A stretch of DNA of 64,000 nucleotides from Parietaria judaica (Eukaryota > Streptophyta > Magnoliopsida > Rosales > Urticaceae). Each line of letters opens with the position of its first letter. Positions within the stretch are counted from its first letter, which is position 1. The stretch spans positions 5,246,001 through 5,310,000 of the forward strand of contig OX940863.1 of assembly GCA_954871525.1 (NCBI GenBank), read 5' to 3'. Positions 21,993-34,255 of this stretch are shown piece after piece. The notes under the pieces are model-generated. The model saw nothing but the letters and a program-made list of their open reading frames with translations, ran no database searches and was not told the origin of the DNA. The position numbers and the translations under genes were made by a program.

Positions 21993-24900
21993 TTACGACT
22001 TCCCGAGCAGCCTCTCCTGCAAGATATTCGTGAACTTCGTGTACAGAGCTTGTTGCTCGTCGATGCTGAGGTTCATCACAATCTGAAACAGAGAAGGTGG
22101 TCAGTTTCGTAGTCAAAGGGCAAAAAGGTAATTGCGATAAAATCGTGTATTGAGACGATACCTGGTCAAGGATCATCTCGACGGAGATGCTCTGAGGCAC
22201 GACAAACGACTGGTGGTAGATGTATGCAAACACGGCCATCACCATCTGCAAAAGAAAGTGACGCATCAAACCATACTCAGGCAAAAAAGTTGGAACTATA
22301 GTGGTAATTATTAAATGTGCGATAATTACTAATTAGTATTAATTAAGCATTATAGGAGTCAAAAGAGCCGAGCTCACCTGACAGTCCATTCTGTCTGTAA
22401 TTCCGCCATGCCCGGGAATGCTATCACCAAAGTCCTGTAGCAAATGGGAGCTCGTAGTTAATGACGAAGTGGTTGATATAAATAAAATTGGTACCATTTA
22501 ACAGAAAATAGCGAGAGAGAAAAAAGAGGAGTCTCAAATGCAAACCTTGATTTTGAAAGCCCTCTTGAAACCGCTAGCGAAGAAGCCTCCGAAAGGTGCA
22601 ATAATTGATGCAAACAAACCAAAGCACAGGGCATGCCACTGAACTGGGAGTACCGCAAATTCTTTCCAAGGAAACTGCATACAGGAACGTAACAATTCAA
22701 CAAAACTATAACGATTAAACAGTGTAATAGTATTACGAATCGAATGAAGGAAAACAATGAATTTTATTTTATCATCATTCCTTGAACTTTTATCATCATT
22801 CCTTTAACTCTTAACACAAACGACCTCAAATTCAGCATAACCCTTTTAATGACAGTTTCTTCCCTAATTCTCACAAATGACACATCTTGAAATTCGCCAG
22901 AAACTCGAACAGCCTTGAAATTCGGCATTACCCTTCAAATGACAGCTCCTTCCCTAATATCAACCCTAATTCTCACTACTGACAAGTTTCTCCTTTCTTA
23001 CTAAACAAACCTTCAAAGCCCTAGCATATCTCACAAATAAGAGGATTTTATCAATCCCGATCGTCATTATTAACATTCAGATGCCTTGAAGGAAAAAAAT
23101 GATGGATCTGGATGAAACTTATAAGTATAATAGCAAAAGAAAAATGGAATGTGAAAATTACATTTCCTCCAGCAATCAAAATCAGGTTTTTTAAATGGTC
23201 TCAAGTGAGTTCAAAGAGCAGAATGAAACAGGGCAGATGTTAAAGGGAACAAATAAACTTTATTTTCCCCCTGATTTACTCTTATGCCATGAAACAAATC
23301 AAGAATAATTATATTTACGAGATTTCAAGAGTAAATAGAATGTGTGTTGCTCACCCATTGAGGAACCCATGCAGGTAAGACGAAAGGGTACGGCTTAAAC
23401 AGTGGACCGGGATCGCATTGAAGCCAACTAGATGATAAATCCTGTGATTGAATTCTCAAAATTTAGTTGCCTTGAAAACTCTAAGAAACATATCTCATAG
23501 TTTCCAAATTTTTTGTGGATATAAAATCACCTTTCTCGGGCAAGTTAACCATGGATACTGACCCATCACATTCGCTAACTGCACAAATAAATGATGTATG
23601 TTTAGTGAATTTCAACTCGTTTCAAGACTTCAATATGAGAACGAATAATAAACTTGCTTCTAGTTGCAACCACAAATATCGTAAGGTTTTTCTGCCGCAA
23701 CAAAAGAAGTGCGCTCACCAGAAAAGCAGAGATGATGGTTGTCACGGAAGCTCCAATGAAACCCTCCCAAGTTTTCTTAGGAGATAATTTGATCAAAGGG
23801 GTTTTTCCAAAAAAGAAACCAAAGAAATATGCAGCAATATCATTGATAGCGATTAAAGTCGCGGGAAGAAGAAACCTGCATCCATATTTGATAAGATAAT
23901 TATGCAACTTTAAAATCTAAAGCAATATTTCAAGGGAACAGTAACAGAGAAAAATGCCGTACAAAGAGATTGTTAATATACAATTTATGGTCCGAGAAAG
24001 TATTTATTCTCATTATGATCACAGGAAAACTAAAAAGATAACATGAAGATATCACATCACAATAATCAAAGTTGACTCATTTCCAAATGAAACTTATCAA
24101 TTTAATTATCACATATAAATCCTACGTCTAATGTGTATTTCATCAACTGAAAGTAAAATAAAGTGTTCGCTTCTAAAAGATGGCATATAAAAAAACCTAA
24201 GAATACTTAATTCTACAAGTAATATAGGCGTTTACCAAAAAATTCCTTCAAAGATGTTTGCTACAGTGAAAGATGACTGAGTAAACACCACAATCAAGAT
24301 CATGTGTGTCCATGCATACTGCCCAAATTGGTATTTGTACATCTTCTTCTTCAGCGTAACGATGAACCACACGAAGCCTGAGCCAAATACAATATAGTGA
24401 AATACCAGACGAAGAAAACAAAATGCTAATAGAAAATCAGAATTTATTTGGTATGAATAAGGTTCATTTGACAACAAAATCCATATTTTCACTGTATACA
24501 AAAACACAATTAAAAGAAGTAACTAACCTGAGATATACAAAGAGTAACAGATGACCATCTGATACTTGATAAGCCCACTGACAAGATGGTAAATATGTTG
24601 GTCGGACGTTACAGTGTTAAATAGCCGTTGACTGAGAATGCGACCATAGACAAATAACATTGCCGTGAAGAAGAAGTGCCTGTTCACACGAGTAAAAGAA
24701 CTTAAACAACCAATCTCAGAACCTAGAATGTACAAAAAAGAAATCATCACAAAGACAAGAAACAAGAAGGCCTGACCAATTTAACATCCGGAATCCCGGG
24801 AGATGCCTGTCTTCGTGGGCTTTTCTTAGTAGATTGAACAGCTCTTTTGCCATAAAGATTTGGATAACCACAACCATGGCCGTAATACACAGATGGCCTA

Positions 24901-25223
24901 GATAAATAATTAACGCAAACCCGCCAATCATCCATATGGAAGAGTACGTGCGCGTCCACATTGACCTGTACTTATTCCGGTCGTTAACCAGTAAACTACC
25001 GCCATTTGCTTTACTCATATCCGGAACAACCTGAGTACCCAATAAAACAACACTAATTAATTCTAACATTAATTAGAGCAAGTGTAATTAACCCATTTCC
25101 AGTCCTTCAAACTTCAAGGAAGTGACGGGAAAACCGTTTTGACTAGCTAACCTCGCTCGAGCGCTTTCGATGCCGAACCCTAGCACTCGAGGTCGAGGGG
25201 GCGCTAGAATTTTCCTTCTGCAT
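21993..25223 (-). CDS. CDP-diacylglycerol synthase (phosphatidate cytidylyltransferase)
   Basis: Eleven coding exons on the minus strand: 25223-25152, 25030-24777, 24679-24528, 24377-24236, 23875-23719, 23578-23531, 23441-23355, 22674-22546, 22434-22378, 22245-22162, 22082-21993. They give 423 residues, matching the plant ER-type enzyme. It makes CDP-DAG from CTP and phosphatidate for PI, PG and cardiolipin synthesis. The N-terminus [20 protein letters not shown] is polar. Several membrane segments follow, then [20 protein letters not shown]. The CDS signature spans residues about 338-364, with the lysine and arginine of GFKR and HGGITDRMD, which includes the metal-binding aspartates. Every junction keeps phase. 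The start is in its own 72-bp exon. A 5' leader intron may extend to about 26.3 kb. Confidence 0.95.
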
Positions 25224-26976
25224 GGTGCCCTAATAATAATTCTTAACTCATACGAAACGGAATGGAGTACTGAAGGTAAGTGTCACCTGAAAATTCAACA
25301 TCACTTCAATCAGTCAAAACCAAACAGCCAAAAGCATTGTCTCCAATGGCGGAACCAGGATTCGGAGGGGTGGGTTAAAAAATAAACCTTAGCATATTCT
25401 GTTCACTCTAGAAGTCTATATTATATGTAACAAGCAAGATAACAATCAAAAATCAAATATCGAAAAAGAAGAAAAAATACACGGAATAATAAGTTGAATG
25501 CATAAAGCCAAACAACTTAGCATATTCAGTTCACGCTAGAAGTATATATCATACTGTAACAAGCAAGATAACAATCAAAAATCAAATATCGAAAAAGAAA
25601 GAAAAAATACACGGAATAATAAGTTGAATGCATAAAACTAAACATCAAAACCTTTAGAAAAATAAACAAGATTACCCAATATCCAATCAAAATAGTTAAG
25701 AAACCATCAAAATTGATTATAAAAAAATCTATACAATCAGTAAGGAAGTTCAAACTTGATTATATAGTTTCAGTAGAATTACGCAACAATATCTAATCAA
25801 TTAATGGAAAATTCAATAGAAATTGTTTGTCATCAAACTTAATTAAAGCTCACTCTCAAATGCCTCAATCATAAACCTGGTGATATCGCTACTCAACAAT
25901 CCATATATTAATTCGCCATTTGCCAATAATTTTGAAGCACCATAAACTTGGATCTATCGAGGAAAAAACAACATTATAAATAAGAAAAATTGAAGAAACG
26001 CACCTCTATATGGATCTGAATCTTCACACAAACACATACAATATATTGACGAACTGGTTCATATACTACTGGAGAAATCAAACACACAGTTCCTTACGCC
26101 GCAAAACGAAACTTGCAATTTTCTGGGTATGGTAAAAAATAACAAAAAACCCATCAAAACCCTGAAGCTTTCATCAAATATATTCAATCAATAACTAAAA
26201 AACTTGCCCAGAAGAGAGGACTCAGACGAGGAGAAAGGCGAGGCGAGGGCAACTGGGAGAGCGAGAGGCCATAGGTTTCTCTCTTGAGAAACAGAGTAAG
26301 AAAAGAACGAGAGAGAGAGAGTCGAGCGGGATGAGGAGAGACGAAAACAATGAGAGAGATATGAGTTTTTTTGTATATAAATAAATTAAAGAAATGGATA
26401 TTTTTATTTTATATATTCTCGTATTTTTAATTTAATTTAATTAATTAGTATGATATTATTATCGTTCTGGAACTCCAATTTCCATTGAGGTACAGATAGA
26501 TCAATAAGATCATAGATCCATTGGTCTCAAACGCGTCCGATCCGTAGGATTGATGCCTTTGGGACACGTGTCACGATCTGGATAGGACGTCGGGATCCTG
26601 TTCATTTTATTGGTTAGGAAACATTCCATCTTTCTTTCCTAATTGATTAGTTTTTTTTTTATAAAATAAAAGATAATTCATAAAAAAAATATTGAAAAAA
26701 TACTCTTTATTCCTGATAATATTTAGAAAAAATAAACAAATCTTTTATAAACTCGATATTAAAATTGCTTGAAAATTACTCTACTTAAAAGCAAACATTC
26801 CTAATTGACTATTAGTAAATATAAATAAAAGGCGTGTCAAATCAATGAGAATTTTTTTTGGAGAAAGAAAACGTGAGAAACTTCATAAAGTTAACGAATT
26901 TTTACGTCGTAATAAAAAGTGAATAAAAAAAATAACTTGTGTGTAAACACAAAATTCAATTATACCATGTTCTATC
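25224..26976. other. Upstream region of the CDP-DAG synthase gene, with tandem duplication
   Basis: A unit of about 128 bp is repeated in direct tandem at 25388-25515 and 25516-25645 (shared words AGCAAGATAACAATCAAAAA and ACACGGAATAATAAGTTGAA). A purine-rich block at 26200-26350 looks like a CT-rich leader read on the minus strand, with TATA-like DNA just beyond (about 26375-26390). This could be the true 5' UTR exon and promoter. A TE-like word TGGCGGAACCAGG lies near 25351. Confidence 0.45.
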
Positions 26977-27628
26977 CAGGGACGGAACCATGAACAAAAC
27001 TAAGGGGTGACAAAAAAAAAAAGACATAAGATACTACAATTAATAGTTAATTATATTTCAAAGGATATGACATCGAAATAGACATTTTTTAGTTGTCGGG
27101 TCACATTTTTTAATCGTAAACCTGAGTCACATTCTAGTTTTTCGATATCAAAATCAACTTAGACTCTTCGTAATTTTGAAGCATGATTGTCTTCAATTTT
27201 CGGCACTTTTATTGACATATCAATATTTTTTTTTATAAATGAAATAGTCTATGTTTTAATATGCAATAATAAACAAAATTAACCCAATTTAATTTTTACA
27301 TTCTGTAGTTAATATATCACATCTAACTAAATCAAATTAATAAAAAGATATACAATTTATCATATTTGACCATATCAATTTCTATATAAAAAAACTAATA
27401 AAAGCTATTGTGTAATGACAATCAAGAAATATAAATTTATATTGTAGGTTTATTTTGACAAGTATCTAATTATCTGCCTCCTCTGTGTTGTGTATTGGTA
27501 TCACACACTTACATTAATATTTTCATTATTATTTTAGGTAATAAAAATAATTTTAAACATAATAAAAAAATATTTTCAAAAAAGTTGGGGTGACATTTGT
27601 CACCCCATCATTACATGTTCCGTCCCTG
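26977..27628. mobile_element. hAT-type non-autonomous element (652 bp), perfect duplication
   Basis: Ends CAGGGACGGAACCAT and ATGTTCCGTCCCTG are inverted repeats of about 12 bp. The flanks GTTCTATC (26969-26976 and 27629-27636) are a perfect 8-bp target duplication. A second inverted pair lies inside (GGGGTGACAAA and TTTGTCACCCC). The interior is AT-rich and non-coding. Confidence 0.87.
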
Positions 27629-27647
27629 GTTCTATCATACCTTAGTT

Positions 27648-28006
27648 GATACGAATTGCTTTTCATAAAAGATTTGCAACACTTTACGAGAGTCAATTTC
27701 ACCAAAAAAAATAAAAAATAAAAATAAAAATTCTTTATCATATTGATAAAATATGTAATGAAAACAAGCATGAATCAATGCTTTGCTTTTGTATATTTAA
27801 CTATAATTTAAAGCGAATTTTATTAATTTATATAGATATATTATATTAAGTTGTGGCCATTATTCTTTAGAGTTTAGACCACAAACCTAATGTAATGGTG
27901 ATGGAAAATTATGGAATAAGAATCCAATCCATGCTTCTATACTTTGCCTTAGAATATGACAAGTAAAAGTGAAGTAGATGCTTATTTTATTAATGTTTTA
28001 TTTTTA
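27648..28006. repeat. Dispersed direct repeat, copy A
   Basis: About 350 bp that recur at 28568-28896 in the same orientation. Shared landmarks are AAAAGATTTGCAACACTTTA, ATGGAAAATTATGGAAT and AAGTGAAGTAGATGCTT. Copy A starts 20 bp after the hAT element at 26977-27628. Confidence 0.75.
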
Positions 28007-28567
28007 TACTAGCGGACTCCAGAAGTGACTTCAAAGTGACAGAACGATAAAAAAAACATTAATAACATAATTAGTGATTAATTATGTCTCAAAATATATA
28101 ATAAAATCAAAATAGAGACTATGTTATTTTATATCACGGAATTTATCTATCAATGTTCACGACTAAATAGTCCGACAAGAAATCTTCTTCAACTGAATAC
28201 TTCTAAATTTGTAGTCGTAAACAAGAGTCACGTTCATCAATTCATACGAGTTTATGAAACTTGAGTATCAAACAAAAACCGAAACAAATGATGAAAACAA
28301 ACACCCCGACAAATGTTCTAAGGATTACCTTTGAAGCAAGCGAGGTAAAAGTGATCAATGGAGAGAAAGAAAAAAAAAACCCTATTTTTTTTATTTATTT
28401 ATTTGGCGATGATGAATCTCGAGAAGAGAGGGATGAATTCCGGTGACGACAAAGCGGAGAGCAATTCCTGAGAAGAGAAAAATGGAGAAACTTGAGGAGA
28501 GAGAGTGTGAGTGAGTGAGATGGGAGATTTTTTTTAATAATAATTAAATACTTATTCTTTCATAAAT
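28007..28567. other. Spacer between the two direct repeats
   Basis: AT-rich DNA of unknown origin between repeat copies A and B. A short purine-rich open stretch at 28261-28446 matches no family. Confidence 0.4.
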
Positions 28568-28896
28568 GATACGAAATGCTTTTTATAAAAGATTTGCAAC
28601 ACTTTACGAGAGTCAATCACACACACAAATCACACTTTAGCATACTGATATATAAATAAATAAGTGAAAGAACAAAAAACGAGCGTGAATCGATGCTTCG
28701 CTTTTGTATATAATATAACCTTAATTTAATGTGGTGTTTTATTAATTTATATTAGATATATTAAGCTGTGGACAAATCAAACGTAACTGTGATGGAAAAT
28801 TATGGAATGAGAATCCAATCCATGCTTCTCTACTTTGCCATAAAATGTGACGTGTAAAAGTGAAGTAGATGCTTCTTCATTAATGATTTGTTTTTC
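28568..28896. repeat. Dispersed direct repeat, copy B
   Basis: Same orientation as copy A, with small deletions. It ends near TAAAAGTGAAGTAGATGCTT and TTAATGATTTG. No gene is associated. Confidence 0.75.
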
Positions 28897-29110
28897 AGAA
28901 ATTCACGGCTTAAGTATCAAGAAGTAACTAAAAATTCACGGCACATTAAAAATAAAAATAAAAAGTCGTAGCTAAAGTTTCAAAAGTGTCCCCGCTATAA
29001 GTTCAATTTCTTCCCGCTAGTTCCCAAATATTATTTGCCAAATGTCAATGACTTGTTCCATATCACGCGTCCCTTACTGATTAATTCATTAGATAGATGG
29101 TGACAGAAAC

Positions 29111-29683
29111 CAGTGGCGTAGCCACTCACATTGCAGTGAGATCATAGGCACCACCTGAATTTTTAAAAAAAATTATATATATATATATATAAAAGAACAG
29201 AATTTGGAGAGTCGTTCTCCTTAATTACGAATTACGATCTTATTTATCAGTTTTCAAACTTCCTCGCCCTAGCCCCGCCGTTGATTCTCGCGTCGCCGTT
29301 TATTCTCGCCCCCGTCAAATATCGCCCTCGCCGTTGGTTCTCGCTCTCGTCTTCCTCGCCGTCGGTTCTCGCTCTCGTCGCCGCTCCGACTCGGTTCTTG
29401 CTCTAGTCGTCGCTCCGACTCGGTTCTCGGTCTCGCAGTCGCTATGAATCGGTCCTCGTTGTCGGTTCTCGCCGACGCTGCGACTCGGTTCTCGCCCTCG
29501 CCGTCGGTTCTCGTCATCGTTGCGACTCGGTCCTCGCCCTCGCCGCGACTGGATTCTCGCCTTCGCCGTCGGTTCTCGCCCTCGCTGCCACTCGATCCTC
29601 GCCCTAACTGTCGCTGCAACGGTATGCTTGAATATTTTTTTATATTAGGCACCACTTAAATTGAAATCCTGGCTCATCCACTG
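29111..29683. mobile_element. hAT-type element (573 bp) carrying a GC-rich minisatellite
   Basis: Ends CAGTGGCGTAGCC and GGCTCATCCACTG are inverted repeats with a few mismatches. The flanks ACAGAAAC (29103-29110 and 29684-29691) are a perfect 8-bp duplication. GGCACCAC words lie inside both ends. The centre holds a CTCG-rich tandem array (29265-29622) unlike the AT-rich rest of the region. Confidence 0.85.
29265..29622. repeat. CTCGCC/GTCGGTTCTCG minisatellite
   Basis: Degenerate repeats built on TTCTCGCCCTCGCCGTCGG and CGACTCGGTTCTCG, about 10-12 units. Read on the minus strand it is free of stops for about 128 codons and would give an Arg/Glu/Ser-rich repeat peptide. There is no sign that it is a gene; the open frame follows from the unit's composition. 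Confidence 0.75.
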
Positions 29684-29691
29684 ACAGAAAC

Positions 29692-31508
29692 ACTTTTGAA
29701 ACTAAACTTTAAACGTGTCATTTATTTTTCTTTCGAATTTGCCTTAGTTAATTTAGCCACGAACATCTTTCTTTTTGTTTTTGTTTTTTTTGTTTTTGGG
29801 TGCTTTGGTACATTGATACTCTTGGAACCCTTAAATGGTTAACTAATTAGAAAAAGACCCAGTTGACAACATCTTTCTAAGAAACGTGATCAATCTTAAT
29901 AATATAAATAAAGTTTGTGATTCGTCTTGGTTTGTACTTTGGGCTTATAAAATCGATACTTTCTTGTAGTTCAAAGAAAGAAGTGAAGAACGATGCTTTT
30001 CTAACAAAGAAGACATGCTACATATACTTTATGAGTTGACGAAGAATAATTTTAGCGTATGGTTATTTGAACTTTGAAGGTTACAAGCTCGATTATGAAG
30101 ATCAATTTGTTTTGTGACGTTTTTTATATTTATAAATAGGATAATGAAGTTTATGTATTCATTGATTTTTGAATCATCGGAATTGAAGTCATCAAAATGT
30201 GACTCTACATTCAGATTTACTACGTTTTTTTAATTAAAAATAATATATGTTGAGGGAGAATTTGAAGTTAAACTTGAATGATTGTATTTTAAAGTTATGA
30301 GTTCCGTTTTTTATTATATTTCTTATTAGTCAACTTAATTGAATTTCGGATTCACTTCGTGATATTTTAATTCTCTCTTCCTTTTTTTTTTTTTTTACAT
30401 TTAAAACAGTTACATGACTAGGATATCAAAAAAAAAAAAAAATTGCCTCATCAATGTTTTCCCGAGATTTCTAATAATTTAAGCTGATCTGTTTCTTTCT
30501 TTTTAATTTTAGAAATATGCAATAACGAGGTTTAATTATACAGACTTGTATTCAAGGGATAATATTGGTTTTGTTGCATGATGTAGTGTCTCTCTCTCTA
30601 TATATTTTTTTCTCTCTATAATAAATATAGCTCACCAAAACCAAGGCAATTTCCAATTAGGACGTAACATAACCATCACGTGGTCCAATGCTAGTTAATT
30701 AGTCTTGGAAATTATAAAGTACACAATGAAGACTTCTATATTACTAAAGACAATGCCATTAACCTAAATGTCAGTAAATATATATATATAGTTATTATCA
30801 CCTATATATATCTCGTCTTGTGCTTAACATTTGTCCTAGTTTCTTAATCGTGGCTAATTCAATATAAGAATCTCCAATATTATTCAATCAGCCAATGGAG
30901 AATCTTCACTGTCCTCGATCGCAAAACGACAGCACTAAAATTTAGCCAAAGAAATCAATGGATTTAGATCTCTGATTGGTTCTATGCAGATCCATGTTTT
31001 GTCTTACACACAATAGATTATTCAGCTATGTATACACTTTCACCATTGTTTTTTTCACCCCTTCAAATAAAGCCATTATTATCCGACACCAAATATGGCC
31101 AATGCATATGCTTAGCAAGAAAATAAGGATGAATCTTGTATTCCTATCATGCAAATGCAAAGTGTTTATACACATTATTATAATTTAAAATTATGGATTA
31201 TGTTATGGAGTTTACACTCTGGATGATAAAAATCGTCGTTTAAACTCGCTTCAAACTATGATTAGATTAGGGACAAACCGTCATTTAATAATAAAATTAT
31301 TTAAACGATCGATGATTTGGCCGAAATCATCATTTGACCGAAGCTCGCACGATTATTCTCGCCAGCTTCGTTCAAAAAACGGTTTCAGCCAAATTGTCGT
31401 TTGAACGTCCGTTTTTTTAATTTATTTTTTTCTTCCGTTTTTTTCTTCTTCTATTTTATATATCTTGGTTTTCTATCTCCTCTCTCAAACTCAATATTAG
31501 TATAAATA
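29692..31508. other. AT-rich intergenic DNA
   Basis: Homopolymer runs at about 30379-30396 (T) and 30428-30441 (A), and a short CT/TA tract at 30590-30620. No gene or TIR pair is seen. The segment 31225-31410 has several CGTCGTTTAAAC and GTCATTTGA words. Confidence 0.4.
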
Positions 31509-32055
31509 AGGTAATTACAGGCAAAAATATCTTAAAGTATACAAAATTTCACACCATATTGCTAATCATGTTTTGTCGTGGTAAAAATTACCAAATAATG
31601 TAACTTTTCTTGTGTCACTTTAAGTCCCAAGTGACTTTCGTTATGTCCATCAAATGTCGCTTTTCACCTTTTTTAGCATCATCGTCAACGGAGTTAATAA
31701 CATCGATGCAGTTAATGCTGATCCCGAGATCATATTATAGTGTACCTACGCAAGATCTAGGGTTTGTTTAAAACAACATTGAAGTCGGAGATGCTAACCC
31801 CGAATTAGGGGTTACAAACTCCGACTTCGAGGTTAGCATATTCGAATTCGGGGGAAAGTGGAATACATGAGCGTGCAAAAAGAGACAAGTGACATTTGAT
31901 TGATGAGTCATAACGGAAGCTACTTCGAACTTACAGTGAAACAATTAAATAAGTTACTTTTAGTACTTTTACCACGACAAAATAGGACTAAGAGTACGCG
32001 GTAGAACTTTGTGTAGTTTAAGGTACTTTTACAAATTACATATATTTGCCGTATA
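31509..32055. mobile_element. TIR element with internal palindromic arms, copy A
   Basis: The left arm (GGCAAAAATATCTTAAAGTA, GTTTTGTCGTGGTAAAA) is matched inverted on the right (TACCACGACAAAATAGGA, TTTAAGGTACTTTTACAAAT). The centre has GTCGGAGATGCTAACCCCGA and GGGGTTACAAACTCCGAC, which are mutually inverted. The same family occurs at 34012-38706. Exact ends and duplication are not certain. The right end lies only about 130 bp before the start codon of the gene at 32183. Confidence 0.7.
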
Positions 32056-32182
32056 TAACATGCATACTTATTCTTCTTGGACTGTCCGTCTGAATATCAT
32101 CTTTATAATTCGTGATCTTAAGCAAACTAGGTCAAACATTCATCAAAGTGAATCTTCGTATAGAGATTCTCTCTGACACCAC

Positions 32183-32650
32183 ATGGGAGCATCGCTATGC
32201 AGTTGCATAAAACCAAGTACAATAAGTGACGACGAGGATAATGATCTTACGCATTCGGCGACCACAGATTTGATCGGACGGCCACGGCCACGCAGCCACT
32301 CTCGCTCAAGATCGAGAAGAGTGACCACTCTCGAGGACTGGCTCATGGACTCACCGAGCACGTGTGGTAGGTCCGATCGCTACACGGGCGGTACTGATCA
32401 ATCGCAAGTGCTCAGGTATAATTACCGAAAGGTACACCCTTCCTCGTCGAACCGAGTCTTGTCGGGTAGCAAAAGCGGAGGCGCTGACGTGGTGGAGGTT
32501 GAGGGGGTTGCTTCTTTGGGGAGAAGAAGCAAGAGAAGCGGGAAATCGGGCAAAACGGTGAGCTTCAAGGAAGAGTCTGACGTTGTCTTCGTTTACTCTC
32601 CCGAGGAGGAAGCTTCGTGTTTGGAGTCAGGCAAAGAGTACTCTCTGTAA
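32183..32650 (+). CDS. Small uncharacterised protein with acylation-type N-terminus
   Basis: A single-exon frame of 155 residues. It starts MGASLCSCIK: Gly2 suits N-myristoylation and Cys6/Cys8 suit palmitoylation, so it is probably membrane-tethered at the cytosolic face. After an acidic DDEDND stretch come a basic SRSRSRR run and the segment RRVTTLEDWLMDSPS. A Lys/Arg/Ser region leads to SGKTVSFKEESDVVFVYSPE near the end. The dual short conserved-looking motifs (TLEDWL and VSFKE) recall plant families of unknown function. I do not recognise a catalytic domain. A TIR element ends just upstream. Confidence 0.65.
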   Translation: MGASLCSCIKPSTISDDEDNDLTHSATTDLIGRPRPRSHSRSRSRRVTTLEDWLMDSPSTCGRSDRYTGGTDQSQVLRYNYRKVHPSSSNRVLSGSKSGGADVVEVEGVASLGRRSKRSGKSGKTVSFKEESDVVFVYSPEEEASCLESGKEYSL

Positions 32651-32880
32651 TATAGTGACTATATATAGTCTATATTTATATATATATATATAAATACATA
32701 CAGTACTGCACTGGTTCCAAATGGAAAATAACAAGGGATATATCCCAAGCTTTCTGTAAGCAAATGGTGGGTACGTAGAAACTTTGTAATATATGTATCA
32801 TCTGAAGCAAAGGTTAAGTTATGTAGCTATATCTATATGCTACGTGGATGTGCAATTTATGAGACGCCCTTAACAGTTAA

Positions 32881-33832
32881 CTAAAGAGCATTCACATCAC
32901 TACTTACTCTTAGAATCCGCAACTACTGGTATCAAAGCTTTAGCCGGCGATCTTAACGATCCGACGACTTCAAACTATCCTAGTTTTTGTTGTATGATTA
33001 ATACAGCAAAAGAATATCCAAAATTTTCAATCTACTTATTCACGATTCCGAAAAAACAGGCAACTTCTTACCTTCAGATTCAGATGAAATAGCCGAGACA
33101 TTCCACAAATTTGACTCAATATCGCTACAAACTGACGGAATCAAATAACACCCGAACGTTCCAATTTAATTATTTATTATTTTCGAATTGACTGTTTATT
33201 TTCAGAATCTGAAAATAACCAAAATTCTGATTCAGTCGGAAGCGAAATAATCGCAATCGGAGTTCTGCAGCGGCGATCTTAGAGATCCCAATGACTTACA
33301 TTATTGTAATTAATGTTCTACGATTCACACGCAAAGATCTCGATCTAATTATTCATAATTTCTCAAAAAACCACAGATTCTAATTCAATTTTCACATTCC
33401 TCTCTCGAAAACCGATACAAAACCGATCTTCAAGGAAGCCATTTGCCGATCCCGACCTCAACTTACTATGTATTTTGTTCTATAATTCACACAGCAATAT
33501 AATCTCCAAAACATCCAATGTGATCATTCATAATTCACACATAACACATGACTACAAATTTATTCGAAAAACTGACGATTCCCATTCAATTGTTCAGATT
33601 ATGATCCAGATAATCACAAATTCTGATTTAATTATTCACATGATGCTCCGAAACCCCCTCAAAACAGACCGCAATCAGAGCTTGGCAGCAATCATACCGA
33701 TCCCAACAACCTCACGATACTGTGAATTTTGTTTAATGATTCACACGGCAAAGAACACCCAATAATTCCAATCTAATCAATCATAATTCCTCAATAACAC
33801 AAAGACTTGCTTACATTCAGAATCCTAAGAAG
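32881..33832. repeat. Left arm of a long inverted repeat (isomerase 3'-end array)
   Basis: About 950 bp that match the reverse complement of 40994-41929. The order of landmarks is inverted: CTAAAGAGCATTCACA at 32881 pairs with TGTGAATGCTCTTTAG at 41914, and AACACAAAGACTTGCTTACA near 33796 pairs with the right arm near 41023. Four diverged copies of the 3' end of the enoyl-CoA isomerase gene are visible in reverse (near 32945, 33270, 33430 and 33680), each with a GGCGATC or GCCGATCCCGAC core. Confidence 0.85.
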
Positions 33833-34255
33833 AAGAAAAAAACTTGGATTTAGCCTAATAGCTCGTTGATTATGTTTTTAGTAAGGATATAACCCCTAAA
33901 AGTGTTAAATTCAATTTTTCAAAAATAATAATATATATATATAATAATTTAAAAAAAACAAAAAAAATATTAATAACTAATAGCGGTACCCTTTATTATA
34001 ATTTAAAATTAGGTAAATACATGTAAAGATACTTGAAAATACTCAAAATTTCACGGCATAATCTTAATCTTATTTTATCATAGTAAAAGTAGTAACTTTT
34101 TTATGTCATTGTAAGTTACAAATAGCACTTGTGACCTTTTTAAAAGATCACGTATTTAACTTTTCCCCGAATTCAAAGATGTTAACCCGAAAGTCGGAGT
34201 TTGTAACCCCACATTCGAGGTTAGCATCTCCGGCTTGAGTGTTGTTTTAGTAAAT

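Noticed and set aside
29269..29655. 128-codon minus-strand frame rich in Arg, Glu and Ser
   Set aside because: It is the translation of a tandem minisatellite inside a hAT-type element, with no start context or homologue.
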